DNA from: Telmatactis stephensoni
Lineage: Eukaryota > Cnidaria > Anthozoa > Actiniaria > Isophelliidae
Reading direction: 5' to 3'
NCBI GenBank assembly: GCA_029948255.1
Contig: JALIZF010001038.1
Location: 1 to 64,000, forward strand
DNA length: 64,000 nucleotides
In this document: positions 39,970 through 52,600 of the stretch, piece by piece
Numbering within the stretch: the first letter of the stretch is position 1
How the letters are laid out: each line of letters begins with the position of its first letter
The notes under the pieces: generated by a model
The model's input: only the letters and a program-made list of their open reading frames with translations
What the model was told of the DNA's origin: nothing
Database searches by the model: none
Made by a program: the position numbers and the translations under genes

Positions 39970-40052
39970 GATCCCGTGGCGCAGTTGGAAAACCCTTGAA
40001 CTGTAAAGCAAATGGGCAAATGTAAGAACCGGGTTCGAAACCTGCCGGGGTC
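39970..40052 (+). tRNA. tRNA-like sequence (degenerate; GTA in the anticodon position)
   Basis: GATCCCG at the 5' end pairs fully (with one wobble) with CGGGGTC at the 3' end. An A-box-like TGGCGCAGTTGG and a good B box GGGTTCGAAACC are present, with a T stem of 4/5 pairs. CTGTAAA in the middle would put GTA (Tyr) in the anticodon, but the anticodon stem is poor and spacing is long. A T-run suitable as a Pol III terminator follows at 40053. More likely a tRNA pseudogene or SINE head than a functional tRNA. Confidence 0.4.
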
Positions 40053-40589
40053 TTTTTTGTTCTCCTTTTTTCTTTTTCTTTTTTTCTTTTCTTTTTTTTT
40101 CCGTCTCGAAACCGAAGACAGAGAGAAAAGACAGAAAAAGAAAAAGATTATGAAAGAATAAATAGAAATGGTGGAAAATAACTCAGTTGTTAAAACTAAG
40201 AAATCGTTTAAACGAACAGCTGAAGGTCGGGGTTTTAACTATAATTCACTAGCATTCACCAAATGCATATGACTCATAGACTATCAATACTATGACTGTA
40301 GTTTCTTAAAGAGGAAGTAATTTTAGGTATAGGTGAGATCAAAAAGTTAATAACTCGCTTAGCATGAAAATTCACAGGGGTCAAAAATAAAAACAAGGCA
40401 CAACTTTGATCATTCATTTGCCTGAATTTTATTTTTGAACGTATTTTCACAAATTCGTAATGATCAGGCGCTAGCTTGGGGTACCTGTGCGTCGACCGGC
40501 AAATTCCGGACAAATTTGCAAACGCGTCTTTTTTGCTGCAGTCCAGATAATGTGGTTGGTCCACACTAAAATGGCGTTTTTCTTTTGTC

Positions 40590-40595
40590 TATAAA
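40590..40595 (+). promoter_or_regulatory. Possible TATA box upstream of CASD1
   Basis: TATAAA occurs 105 bp before the CASD1 start codon in otherwise unremarkable sequence. The position fits a short 5' UTR, but a single hexamer in AT-rich DNA is weak evidence. Confidence 0.25.
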
Positions 40596-40699
40596 GGAGA
40601 TGAAAACGGAGAAAAGATGTTTTTTTCAGAATTTATCCAAATTGTGGCGCCTTCAGTCGTCGGCCAGCGGTTTCTCTCATCACAGGTAATATTACCAAA

Positions 40700-43600
40700 A
40701 TGGCGGAGAGGCCCGAGAGACACACAGTAACTTTTGATCTTGAAAATTTACAATCGGGACCTCATACGCCTAAAACGACAGATGAAAAGGAAAAAAGTAA
40801 TTCTGCGCAGTTGGTTGTTGCCACTCGCATTGAAAGAATTTGTAAAACAGTTGCTGTTTTGATAGTTTTGATTGCTTTTGTTTTCCACCTGGTTCGCGTA
40901 CTGGGTTCGGGTAAGTAAACTTCGTGTTTTTTCTACGTATAAATTTGCTATCCATTCAAATAGAGTTAAAGCAATAAGTACTTCTTCTTCAGAGTAACCC
41001 TTCTGCTTATCGTAAATTGACCAAGAGTAGCTTATCTGATGTCAATTAGTTTTCTGGTACTTGAATTCATGTACCAGTCGCGCTTTGGTCCAGACGTCTA
41101 AATTGGATTTGTATATCTTGTATTTACTTCTGTTATTCATATTGGACTCAAAAATAAATAAGACTCTAAATTAGATTATGTCAATGCAGCTGTGGATATT
41201 ATTATTATCATTGGACTCAATGTAAAGAGGGGATGAACCTTAATTATTTTGACACAGCTATAAACTTATGTGAATAATGCCACGTCGAAGCTTGTGTAAA
41301 ACACATTAACATGAATAATACCAATAATATTGATACATAAACTTAGTATGAAATTGGAATCTGAAGTCATTGAGAGTGACATTTTTATCACATTATTTTA
41401 TAATTACAGAGCATTCTTTATTAATACATAAACACATGCATGTAGATACTGTGCATGGAAGTACAGCCTTCACTTGGACAAAAACTGTATATTTCTGTCA
41501 TTGCAGAATAAATTCTTATTCATGCAGTTGATAAAATGTTGCTCTCAACAAGATATTTATCCAAAAGATGAGGATTTATTCAGTGGGATCAGCATTCACT
41601 TGCATGCAATTGCAGCCACAGGTAGCCCAAGCTCACTGTTAGTGTTGGTTTGCTATAGAATATATGTGACTTAATTAAATCTTCATTTCTTACCTTGAAT
41701 CACAATAAAATCCCTTGAAACTTGCATGGTGTCCTTTTGATGTACTGCATTACCGCCTGGCTGAGTGTGAGCGAGTTTCGTTCAGTTTAAGATAGCTTTC
41801 CCCCACCATAGATAAGAGAGCTTCTCTCCTCCTTATCTATGGTGGGGGAAAGCTATCTTAAACTGAACGAAACTCGCTCACACTCAGCCAGGTGGTAATG
41901 CAGTACATCAAAAGGACACCATGCAAGTTTCAAGGGATTTTATTGTGATTCAAGGTAAGAAATGAAGATTTAATTAAGTCACATATATTCTATAGCAAAC
42001 CAACACTAACAGTGAGCTTGGGCTACCTGTGTTGCAGCCAGGGTTGACTGCATGTGGATTATTATGGTCACCAAGAGTGGACAGAAAGTCTAATTACTCA
42101 GACAACTGAATCATCAGTAGTCCAAAAGTCAAAGATATTTAGGACTAGATTACAATTATGTGAATTTAACTTCTTGACTAATTTCCTATGTAAACACTGC
42201 ATTTCACTTTTGTTAGATTTGCTTTTGCTTGTTTACCACACTCCATTTTACCACTCTCGGACACTTAGCCACAAGTGATATTTCCACTAAACCGTTTTGT
42301 CATTTGTCCTTTGTCAGTGATCTTGTCTTTGGTAATTTGAGTGTTTTGTGGCAACTTGCAGTTTGAAATTATTTTTCAGAAATTTTTAATCAGTTTGATA
42401 TAATTTATTTTCCATAGACCAAATCAGCTAGCATGTTACTGTGTAAGTTTCAACCAAATTCAAAACCTCTGGGAATAAGAACTTTTGTTCTAAAAAAATG
42501 TCCATGTGATAAAAGATGAGGTTTTGAATGAGGAGGAAACGTACATATAGCAACACATTATTAGCTGATTTTATCTATTGCCTTTTAATCATTATAAATC
42601 ATATTCTGGTTTGAAAAACTTTGAGGCATATCAATTTCCATGATAATGATAGAGTGCACGCCATATATCCATGAAACAACTACTAACATTACTATTTAGC
42701 ACATTAACAGTATTTAGTTATCAACTATTTTGTTATCCAATAACTAAGAATTCACTCACTCAGGCATAAACTACACAAAGAAAGACAAAGACCACTAGAT
42801 ACCTTGCTATTGTTATTTGAACTGTTCTGCTTCAGTGATATCAACTAGTTTATACATAATAGTGCATTAAGACAATACATATTAAGTTTTTATATTTCAC
42901 GGATGTATGGCGTGCACTCTATAACTACTTCATGCTAATTCATAGTCACAAATTCTTGATGCTTATAGGGTCAGATACATGTGATATGATGTTTAGTTCT
43001 GGTTGGTGGCGTGGTAACATGTGGCAACCTTATGGCTGTATGATGCACAGATACATCCCAAGGTACTTGACAGCATCAATTTCAACATGATGCATGCAAT
43101 TATATGATGGTGGCAGTGTCACCCTTGGGTGTATATGCAAGTGAAGAAAACATTTTTGTCACTTTTGAAAAATGAAATTAATTAATGAGTTTCCTGTCTA
43201 AATCCCCTCCCCTCCTTCCAAAAATAAATCAAACAATAAACAATAAAACAATAGACAGTTACAACAACAATAATAACAATATTATTGTTCTTCAGAAATG
43301 TAGATGGCTATTTTGTTGTTGTTGTTGTTTTGGTTTGGTTTGATTTGGTTTTGCTGATAGCTGGTGCCTTATGTGTGCACTGGCTGCATTTACTGGACAA
43401 ATTACACTATCATATAATAAGACTTGCAAGTGTTAGCAACTTCAAATTTGAGACTGTAGGTGTATACTTAAAAATCTTTTGAGGACAATGCATCTACAAT
43501 GCATATACTGCACTACCACTTGGACCCGACTACCATTACCACTTGGAACATAAGTCACTCAGACATGTCCACTAAATACCACCACTGTACCAGCAATGAC

Positions 43601-46600
43601 ACCACTACCACCACCACCATCATCACTACCACTACCACTAACATGCCTTTACATGTATCTATCATGAACAGCAAACTATAATTGTGTTCCCTTTCCTTCA
43701 TTCTCTATCACAACAAATACCACTATTGTGTTCCCTTTCCTTCCATCCCTACCCTTATCCTAAGGTTAAGTGATGAAACTCAATATAGTGATGCAAATGG
43801 GGTGTGTTATTTAAACTCATCAGCAGTGATAGCTGTGATGACAATAATGATAATATAGTAATTCGTATAATTATAGTTATCTGTAATAATTAAATTGTAA
43901 TTGCAGTGAGGTGAGAACATGTTTACAGAATCAGCCAGTTGCCATAGTTGGAGATTCAAGAAGTCGTGGTTTATATTTTGATTTAGTGAAGACATTATAC
44001 CCCGAATATAACACGAAAGGAAAATCGGTAATCACTTGAACTAATTAACTAAGTGAGGGTTTGTTGTTCTTAGTTACTTCATATCAACACTAACTGCCTT
44101 AGTTCACACTTACAGGTTGTAGAGAGGTTTTCTAAACTTAGATAATGTTATAATAACAAGATTTTTCAAACAAAATTGAAGAGATTTAGTATATTCTTTA
44201 TCATAATTTATGTCAGACAACATTGCACTGTCTTATTCTTGGGGACTGACTTGGACACTGTAGCATGAAAGACATCCCACATGGGAGCAAAGTTGTAGGG
44301 GGGTTAGTGCTAAGAGAGATGCAATTGTCAAAGACTTCAATGGTTGGCTATGATAAGTGGTCAATGTTTCATAGTCTACTTTCAGCCAGGACGTTAGATG
44401 ACTTCCAGTATGTCACATACACAAGTAGTCATAATTATAATAGAGCAGATTTCATATGACTGGGAAAATGGCATGGTCATTGCTTGGAATGGTTACAGCA
44501 GGAATTTTGAATGTTTTTTTTAGAAATTGTGGCACTGACACGATCATGGTAGGCATGGTAAGTTTCCCACTCATAAGAAAACCTCTCTATTATTGTCCAT
44601 GGCATAATATTGCTGACCATGTTATATACACCAGAAGCCATACAAATATTACTGACCATGGCATATCAAAGAAAACTTACCTAAGTGTGAACTAATAGCT
44701 GTTACTTAAGAAATATAAAATGTGCGCGCATGTCTCTGTACTGTGATATAAACACGATGGAAGATGTAGAGCAAGAGAAAAGCAAGCTTAGGATAGAAAC
44801 ACAAGGCATAGCTGAGTATTTCTCTTGCTTTTCGAGTGCTCTACATCTTCCAGAGAGTGTTTATATCACAGTACAGAGACATAAGCGATCGTTTTATATT
44901 GCTTTAATTTATAAAATATTTTCAACGTTTTTTGAGCGAGCCATGTCTCTGTCCTCTGATATAAACATGGTAGCCAACCAATCAGTGTGCGCGTTATATC
45001 TCAAATATTTTATAATGCTTGATAAAATAAATTGTTGCTCTTTTATCTCCCCAATGGATAAAGACATTGATACCCTATAAAACTATGGCACATGGCCAGA
45101 TGGTTTTTCACTGTTAAATAAAATCTGCTAATAATTATTACAAATTATTATAATTACAAATTATTTGTCCATTCATGTTAAGATAAATATTGTTGTTAAG
45201 AGTATTTTAAGACAAATATATTTAAATCTATTGTTTTGTTTAACTTACAGCACCATAACATGCATTATAGTGAAGGAAATATTACTATTGTGAGTAATTT
45301 TTAAGTTATAATTGATGAAATAATATTTTTAGTGATCATAATGATGAAGATGGCACCATGATGTTGATGATTCTAACAAAAATAATATCAATAACAACAA
45401 CAACAACTATAAGTAACAAGCATGATCATTATAATGATAATAGCAATGATGATGACGATGATGATACAGTCATATGACATTTTACATTGTACATGAACCT
45501 GTTCTGTTAAACCAAATGGTATTAAGTTTCTACTGTTAGAGCCTGGGTTAGGAAGGTAGTAAGAATCATTTGCATTATGTTATCCCATTATACATGTATG
45601 TTTAATTATATAGCATCCATAATTATATGCATCTTCATTAACATGAATTCACTGTGTTATGGATTTGATTGTGTATATTACGAAATGTGTAATCAGTATA
45701 ATAATTGCTGTCAACAGAAATATTTCTGGCAAACTGATCCAGACAAATCGATGGAAAACTTATTCAAAAAATGGATTAAGGTAAATATATATGTTTCCAA
45801 GGGAGAAGGGCCCTGATGTGTGATATCTTGTCTCAATCCTGGCATCAACTTTCACGTTTTGTGTGTGTTCTAATATGTTTTTACTGAATGCATATGCCTA
45901 TGTCAGTTACATGTATATTGCTCAAGGACATAGACCCTTTGCTAATCATATGCAGATAAACACCTCTCATTTCACTTTGGCACATCTAAACAATGGTATG
46001 GTTAGGTTATTCTATTTTTTACTGAGTCAAAGCGAGGCAGAGGGTGGAGATCTGCACATTATAAGTAGCTTTGTACATCTTCTTGATTATAAGGATAATA
46101 ATTAAAACTACATGTACGTCCTGTCTCTCTGCACTATACATCAAAAACCCTGAATTGAAGCTACATCAAAGAACTCTGAATATGAGATCTGACTATTACA
46201 CTAATGGATCATAAATTTAATGAATTTTGTTGATACTTGCTCTTTCTCTGCAGGATCCAAAACAACGTCCACAGCTCATAGTTGCAAGAATGGGTGTTGT
46301 AAGTAAATTTAGTTTGGTTGAACTTATCTCCTTGTTTGTGGAGGACAAGTTTATCAACAAAAAATTGTGTGAAAACTTAATCAAAACAGACTTACCAAAA
46401 GCCTGAGTGACAAAACACTTTAAGTAATTCTAAAAATGTTTAATGGTCTTGCAAAAGTACTTATTTGGCTTCTCCTATCACCAGGCCCTGCCTGGTTACA
46501 AGAAGGGTGGATAGCGCTATCTGTTGGACAAATCCATATCCAGTAAAGTGACCATTAATTTTACGTTGATAACTTATTGACAGTAATTTGAGTAACTGAT

Positions 46601-49600
46601 AAACTTGAGGTCAATGGCGCACTCATTTTACTCCCCTCTCTTGATCAGTGCTCTGTTTTAAGGATATTTAAAGCTACTTAAAGCTATACAGAATGGAAAG
46701 AAGTTGAAACAATGTGAAATCCAGGGATCGAACTCTGGACCTCTTGCACCAAAGGCTGTGCACTAACCAACTGTGCCATCCTTGCTCCTATAAGTGGAAT
46801 CATTTATTGGATAATGCCATCATTTCATCCACTGGATGAGGATTTGTTCACTGGATAGAGCTATCCACCCTTTATGCAACTAGGGCTAGGGCTGTTAAGT
46901 TAAATGATATTTCATACATGTACAAACTGAACATTCTTATTCTGTAATACACAACACCATAATTGTATTAACTAAAGACACTTTTTGTTTTTGTTTGAAG
47001 TGGGCCATTAAATACCATGGACTCAAGGCAGCATTGGCATATGAAAGTATGTCAGAGATAATATTACCCTTACTAGTAACAGTATACATATATGTAGTTA
47101 GTACTATGTACTTACTGTAAGTTGTATAGTTATTTAATCTGTGAAAATGGACTGAACAACTTTGAAATTAAATTTATAAGAAAGACAAACGCAAATGTTG
47201 TACAATGTTTCAACATCTTCCGATGGCATCTTCCAAGCTGAACATTAAATCAGACTCAATACGTGCCAAACTGTTCACTTAATTAGAAAACAAACATAAT
47301 TGTAAATTAGCATATCAATCATTGAGATATATATTCATCCTTGCTCAATGAAGACCATTACTTGATAATGACATTGGAAGATGTTGAAACAAACAATGCA
47401 ATAATTGGTGTGTATCAAGAAGATTTGTTTGGAAGACACATTTGGTGATTTACAATAACGTTGTTGTTGAAATCACTGAATTATGGCTTTGGCACACCCA
47501 CGTGGGTATGACCTTGAAGGTTGTTAACCTACATGTACTGTTTTGTCTGTGTTGTTAGGGAATCTGACTCGATTAAAGGAGTCTATAGAAGTGCTGTCTA
47601 AAATCAACTATAAGCCTAAAGTAAAACCACCAGTGACACCACTCAAACCTCCTTTTCCTGAATCACCTGTAGTGGTATGGATGAACCAACGTAAGTTAGT
47701 ACCACATAAATAGTGTTGGTAGATGGTATATTATTAGGTATCAACTGATATTTTGCTTATAACCACAACAACCAATTGCAGTGTTGTACTCATTAGTGCC
47801 AGTCAGTCATTTAAAAGTGTATTTAGCACAAACCCTGGGTTATATCTAAAGAAAGCATTGATTTTAACCCTTTAGCACTTATCCACTTTCAACAACTGAG
47901 CCTAGTTATCAACCAAATATCCAACCAATCTCTAGTCCATTTAATATATTGATACATTGCAGGCTTGTTACATGTACATGTACGTACAGTATCTGCAACA
48001 ATTATTACACTATTTACCAACTTCCAGTATATGGGTGCATAAAATGTACTGATAAAAGTGCTGTATGTTTTCCTTTCTTATTAGAACCCGTTGTATATGC
48101 TCGACTCAGTGAAACAAGAAAATCCATCACTAATAAGAAAATTGAGGTTTTCAACAAAATTGCTGATAACGTTTTGTGAGTTTACTTATTTATAAGGGCC
48201 CTGGGTATTTCTGGAGATAAAATTTGTTTATGAATATTGTCCTTCCAACTGGGTGTGGGAAAGAACAACTCCCCTCCTTTCCGTCCTTTCCCCACCTCCA
48301 CCCCTCACTAGGCTGATTTTCCAAACATAACATGGTGTGAGACGTGAAAAAGGACTTCTTCAAGCAAAACTGCCATGACAATACTGTGATGCCTTAAGTT
48401 CAGAACACCATATTACTTATTTTGCATCTTCTTCTTGACGTCAATTGAAGGGTTCCAGGTGAAAACGACCTAAGCAACTTTTTGATGGATGTCCAGGCAT
48501 AATGATATTTGGGCACAGGAAAGTTAATTGATATCATTTTATACCATTGAAAAAATCAACAGAAATGTCACTTAGGCTGTTTTCACAGGGAACCCTTCAA
48601 TTGTCAGCAGTCATTTTGAACAAGTCATTTGTCAGCTCACAACCAAAAGCATATGCGTGATGTCCGTGTTGACAAAAACGTTTCATGGTGGCGAATGGTC
48701 CCTGTAAAAACAGAAAATCTTGCAAAATTCACCCCGAGTCTCGGAATCTCAGCATCTGAAATGTGCGTCTCGGAATCTCGTTTTTGGGGTAAAATCAATG
48801 GTCTCGGAATCTTGAAATATGCTGATGAATGGTCACGAAGTCTCGGAATTGATAATCGTCTCAGTGTTTCGCGAGTAACGCTCTCTGGACAGTCTATTAT
48901 TGTGTGTTAAAAATATAATTATCTTGTCTGCATATCGAACGCGAAAGAATCGACTTGGTTTGCAATATAATTTGTAAATTATTTCTAAAACCACCTCTCA
49001 GGAGAAAAAAATATTAATTGAGAGATAATGCTCTGCTAAATACACTCAGCCCACTCAACATTAATTCAATGGGAATTTTGCACACTTGGCATGACATCGC
49101 CATGACATTTTAGATTTTAATCTATGACAAAAGACAACAACAAAAATAATTTATGAAAAGAGCTCACCAAAGTTAGCACAACTTCAAATTTTTAATTAAT
49201 TTCGATTAATAGTGCCAGAAGCATGGGCGACCGAAGTTGGTCCTTTTTCTTTAAAAAACGTTTAGTGGTAGGCAACGCGCTACCTTATATACCTTTCACA
49301 TTAGAGCAAAATCAAGCTAAATTGTTTCATTTCGATGCTTCATGAATGCTTGTCATCATGTTAAAAAACTAGTTTATAAATGTTTGACTGTCAGATCGTC
49401 CACACTGATATTTTTCAAGCGATTTGTCTGTTATTTGAAGTGGTGGCGGGATGTATAAATGAACATAAATGAACAGATGAAGGCTTTTCTGTTTCAATAT
49501 TCTATCTCTTTTAGTGTCAATGAAAGAGGATTTAAACACTCATTTGAACGAAGATGAAATGTGACTCCCATGACCAGTTCTCCGAAACTGCACGAGAATG

Positions 49601-52600
49601 ACAGCAACAAACAAAAATCTGTCAAAGTAAAGACCTTTTAGCTACGGCTTTTATACGAGTAAAAAATTTCCACGTTTCCAGTCAAAGTTACCAGTGAACG
49701 GCGCTTAATAGCGCATGAAGCAGAAGCATTTGGATAGCTTAAAAAAGAAGTTCACGTTGGAGCTATCGTATTTTATAGCTAGCTAAATGTGAATGGGGCT
49801 AGCCTATTAAGCCAAATGTGAATGTGCTGTTTAGAAATATTACTATACTATCACCTTTGACCTAGAACATCGGCAAAGTCAGTGAAGCTCAGTGAGGATA
49901 AATTCAATCAAACTAGAGAAGTCTTATAGGCATAGGCAGTGTTTTGAAGAATTCACTAAATTCAAAATTCATTGCTTGAAACTCGTGTAAAAAGTAGTAG
50001 CAGCCAGGCACTAATTCATGTACTGATAATTTATCTTTGGAGGGTTAGCGTGGGGAAATGAAGCAGTTATAAGGCTTAGAAACTATTTTAAATTACAGAG
50101 TTTATTAGAATAGGCTACCAAATTCGGGGAGATCGTACCATTACTAGCATGGTATGAAGTCATATACTGTAATTTGGAAGCTAAGAAAAGCCGATGAAAG
50201 CCGATGCATGAGTAGAACTATGAGTTAATGCATTTTCAGTGTCGCGTGCGTGATTTCACTTAAATCTTACTTATAATAAGTTTAATTACTTAACGTGAAT
50301 TATTCTTATACAAATTGAGTGTACTCACTTTTTCTCTTCTGCCTCAGCTCTTTTCTAGATGGCTCAGGCTCCTCCATAGCTAACATTCGCAGTAACAAAT
50401 AAATTCATAGACAAAGTTGGTGATCAAAGAATGCTAGCTAAATTATGCTTCAGCTCAAGTAGTATCACTGGAGTATGAACACTTATTAACTTGTAGCATC
50501 CAAATGGACCAATAGACCAATGATACTATAAACGTGATTTACGGAAACGGGGTCATGTGTCACGTAATAATCTTAGAATCATGAGACGTTGATTGCCAGA
50601 AGCCAGTATTACGTGACGCTCAGAAAAGAAGCTAAAAGACTCGGTCTCGGAAAACGATTATGAGACGTTGGTCGCCAGAAGTGGCATTACGTAATGCTCA
50701 GAAAAGTCTCGGTCTCGGAAAAAGTCAAAGTAAAATTATCGGGCTCGAATTTTAAAATATTCACGAAGTCTCGGGCGCGATTTTTTGGGCCCGTGTCTCA
50801 CTGTCTCGGAAAGTCTCAGCTGACCATTCGCCACCCCTTATTTTGAAGATCTTACAGTCAGGACATCAAGGCTGGCATTAAGCAGATCATATAACTTTCT
50901 TGTTATAAGTCAGAACAATATTAATTTATAGTGGTGTTAATTGTTGCAGTTCAAATTCAACCGTAAAACTGATTAGTGCAGCAACTTTGGTTGCTGAAGG
51001 ATATCCTGATACTACTGTTGATGGTTTGCATTATGGACCACCTGTCAGCACTGTGGTAGGATTGTACTGCCTCTTATCTGTATGTTGTACATGTATATTG
51101 TATTCAAACTGAGACATTTGGACATGGTTCTGTACATTTTTGTACATTATAATTTTACCCAGACCAGAAAATGTGTTATTTTCCTAACTATTTCAGATGA
51201 AAAAGTTGATTATCCCTTAAGGATGTACTGTCAAAGTTGCTCTGGAAAATAGGGTCTTGCTTTGGTGATAGGTGCACTCATGCACGTTTTTGGCAGGAAG
51301 CATTTAACTTCCAGTAGAGGGACAGACACAGACTAAAACGACTCATTTTTCTTGTTATTCCACATGTGCGGGACATTTTACTTCCAGTTTCTTTAAAGAG
51401 CTATTAATAATCTTTGGCAGATTTCATCAAACAAATTGTTTCTTCAAAGCCAAGCATGGGATTGAGAAATACAGAAATTATTTGCATTATTCACTCTTTT
51501 GCCACATTCAAAAAATCATAAAAAATTTCTTTAACTCATGTATAGGGGAGTACCCACTCAAGCATTCAGTCTATGTGAGATAGTTTAGGAAGTAAAAAGG
51601 AATACGATGTGTAAATATAGCAGCATTGTCTGCACTGTGGAGTCTCATAAGAAAACAATATCATATCATGACATCTGTTTTCTTACCACAGGAGCTGGAC
51701 TTCATCCTGAATTTCTACTGCAATAACTACATGCAAGTACCTGATGCTACATGTTGTGTTGATACTCCAAGAATTACAAGACTACAGTACAATGCTATAG
51801 CTGTCTTTGTTACTTGGTAAGAGGGCTACTTAATTCTTCAGTCTGACACTATTATCATTAAGAGGAGATTTTTTTCAATGACGAGCAATAATGGCGAAAA
51901 GCGCCAAAAACTACATTTTCGTGCGAGTTTTAATCCAAATTTTTGTTCTGGATTAACACTCAAATCCTTTTTCTACCAGTTAAAAACTGATGTACCAAGA
52001 CCAAATAACTTTTTAAAACGGATTTTTGAATTGTACAAAGACTTTTTCTTGAAGTTGTGTTTAAGCTTTTTCAAGCTGAATATAAAGAAAACATATAGGA
52101 AATGAGCAAATGAAGGCCTAAACCTCATTTTCGATCCAAATTTTCGTTTTGGATTAACACTTTGATTCAACTTTCGTCGGCCAAAACTACTTACAAACAA
52201 CTTAAACTTTCTTATAGAAATGGTTTTAGTTTTGTACAACAGCTATTCTTCAACTCAGGAGTTTTTGTCGTTCACTGCTCGAACTTAAAAAATATCCCCT
52301 CTTAATTTATTATTACATTGGTCAATACTATCAAAAGCAGTTGATCAAAATGTACTTTATAAGATACTAAAAGTAAAGTAGGAAAACAGTGATGTCCATT
52401 GATGCACTCTCTTTATCCTCCACCCATTAGTACTACATATTTCTACACAAGGGCAGATTTGGGGAAGGGGTATGGGGGTATGCACCCCTCCTGACATGTC
52501 TTTCTGGATAATTTGGATCTTTTGAAATTTCTATATATGCTGCACCCATCCTAAAGGATATTTTTGAATCTGCCCCTGCTACACATATCTAAAGCATACT

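Larger units (their letters stand above)
36860..40580. other. Intergenic stretch before CASD1
   Basis: Holds the TAA-flanked MITE, an (ATG)n run at about 38558-38582, A-rich GAAA tracts at 39579-39650 and the tRNA-like units. No convincing exon. Confidence 0.35.

Noticed and set aside
44730..45080. 116-aa ORF in CASD1 intron 3
   Set aside because: It starts within the interspersed hairpin repeat and has no relation to the CASD1 frame.
48629..48910. 93-aa ORF in CASD1 intron 9
   Set aside because: It is read through the left GTCTCGGAA array of the 2.2-kb element; not conserved-looking.
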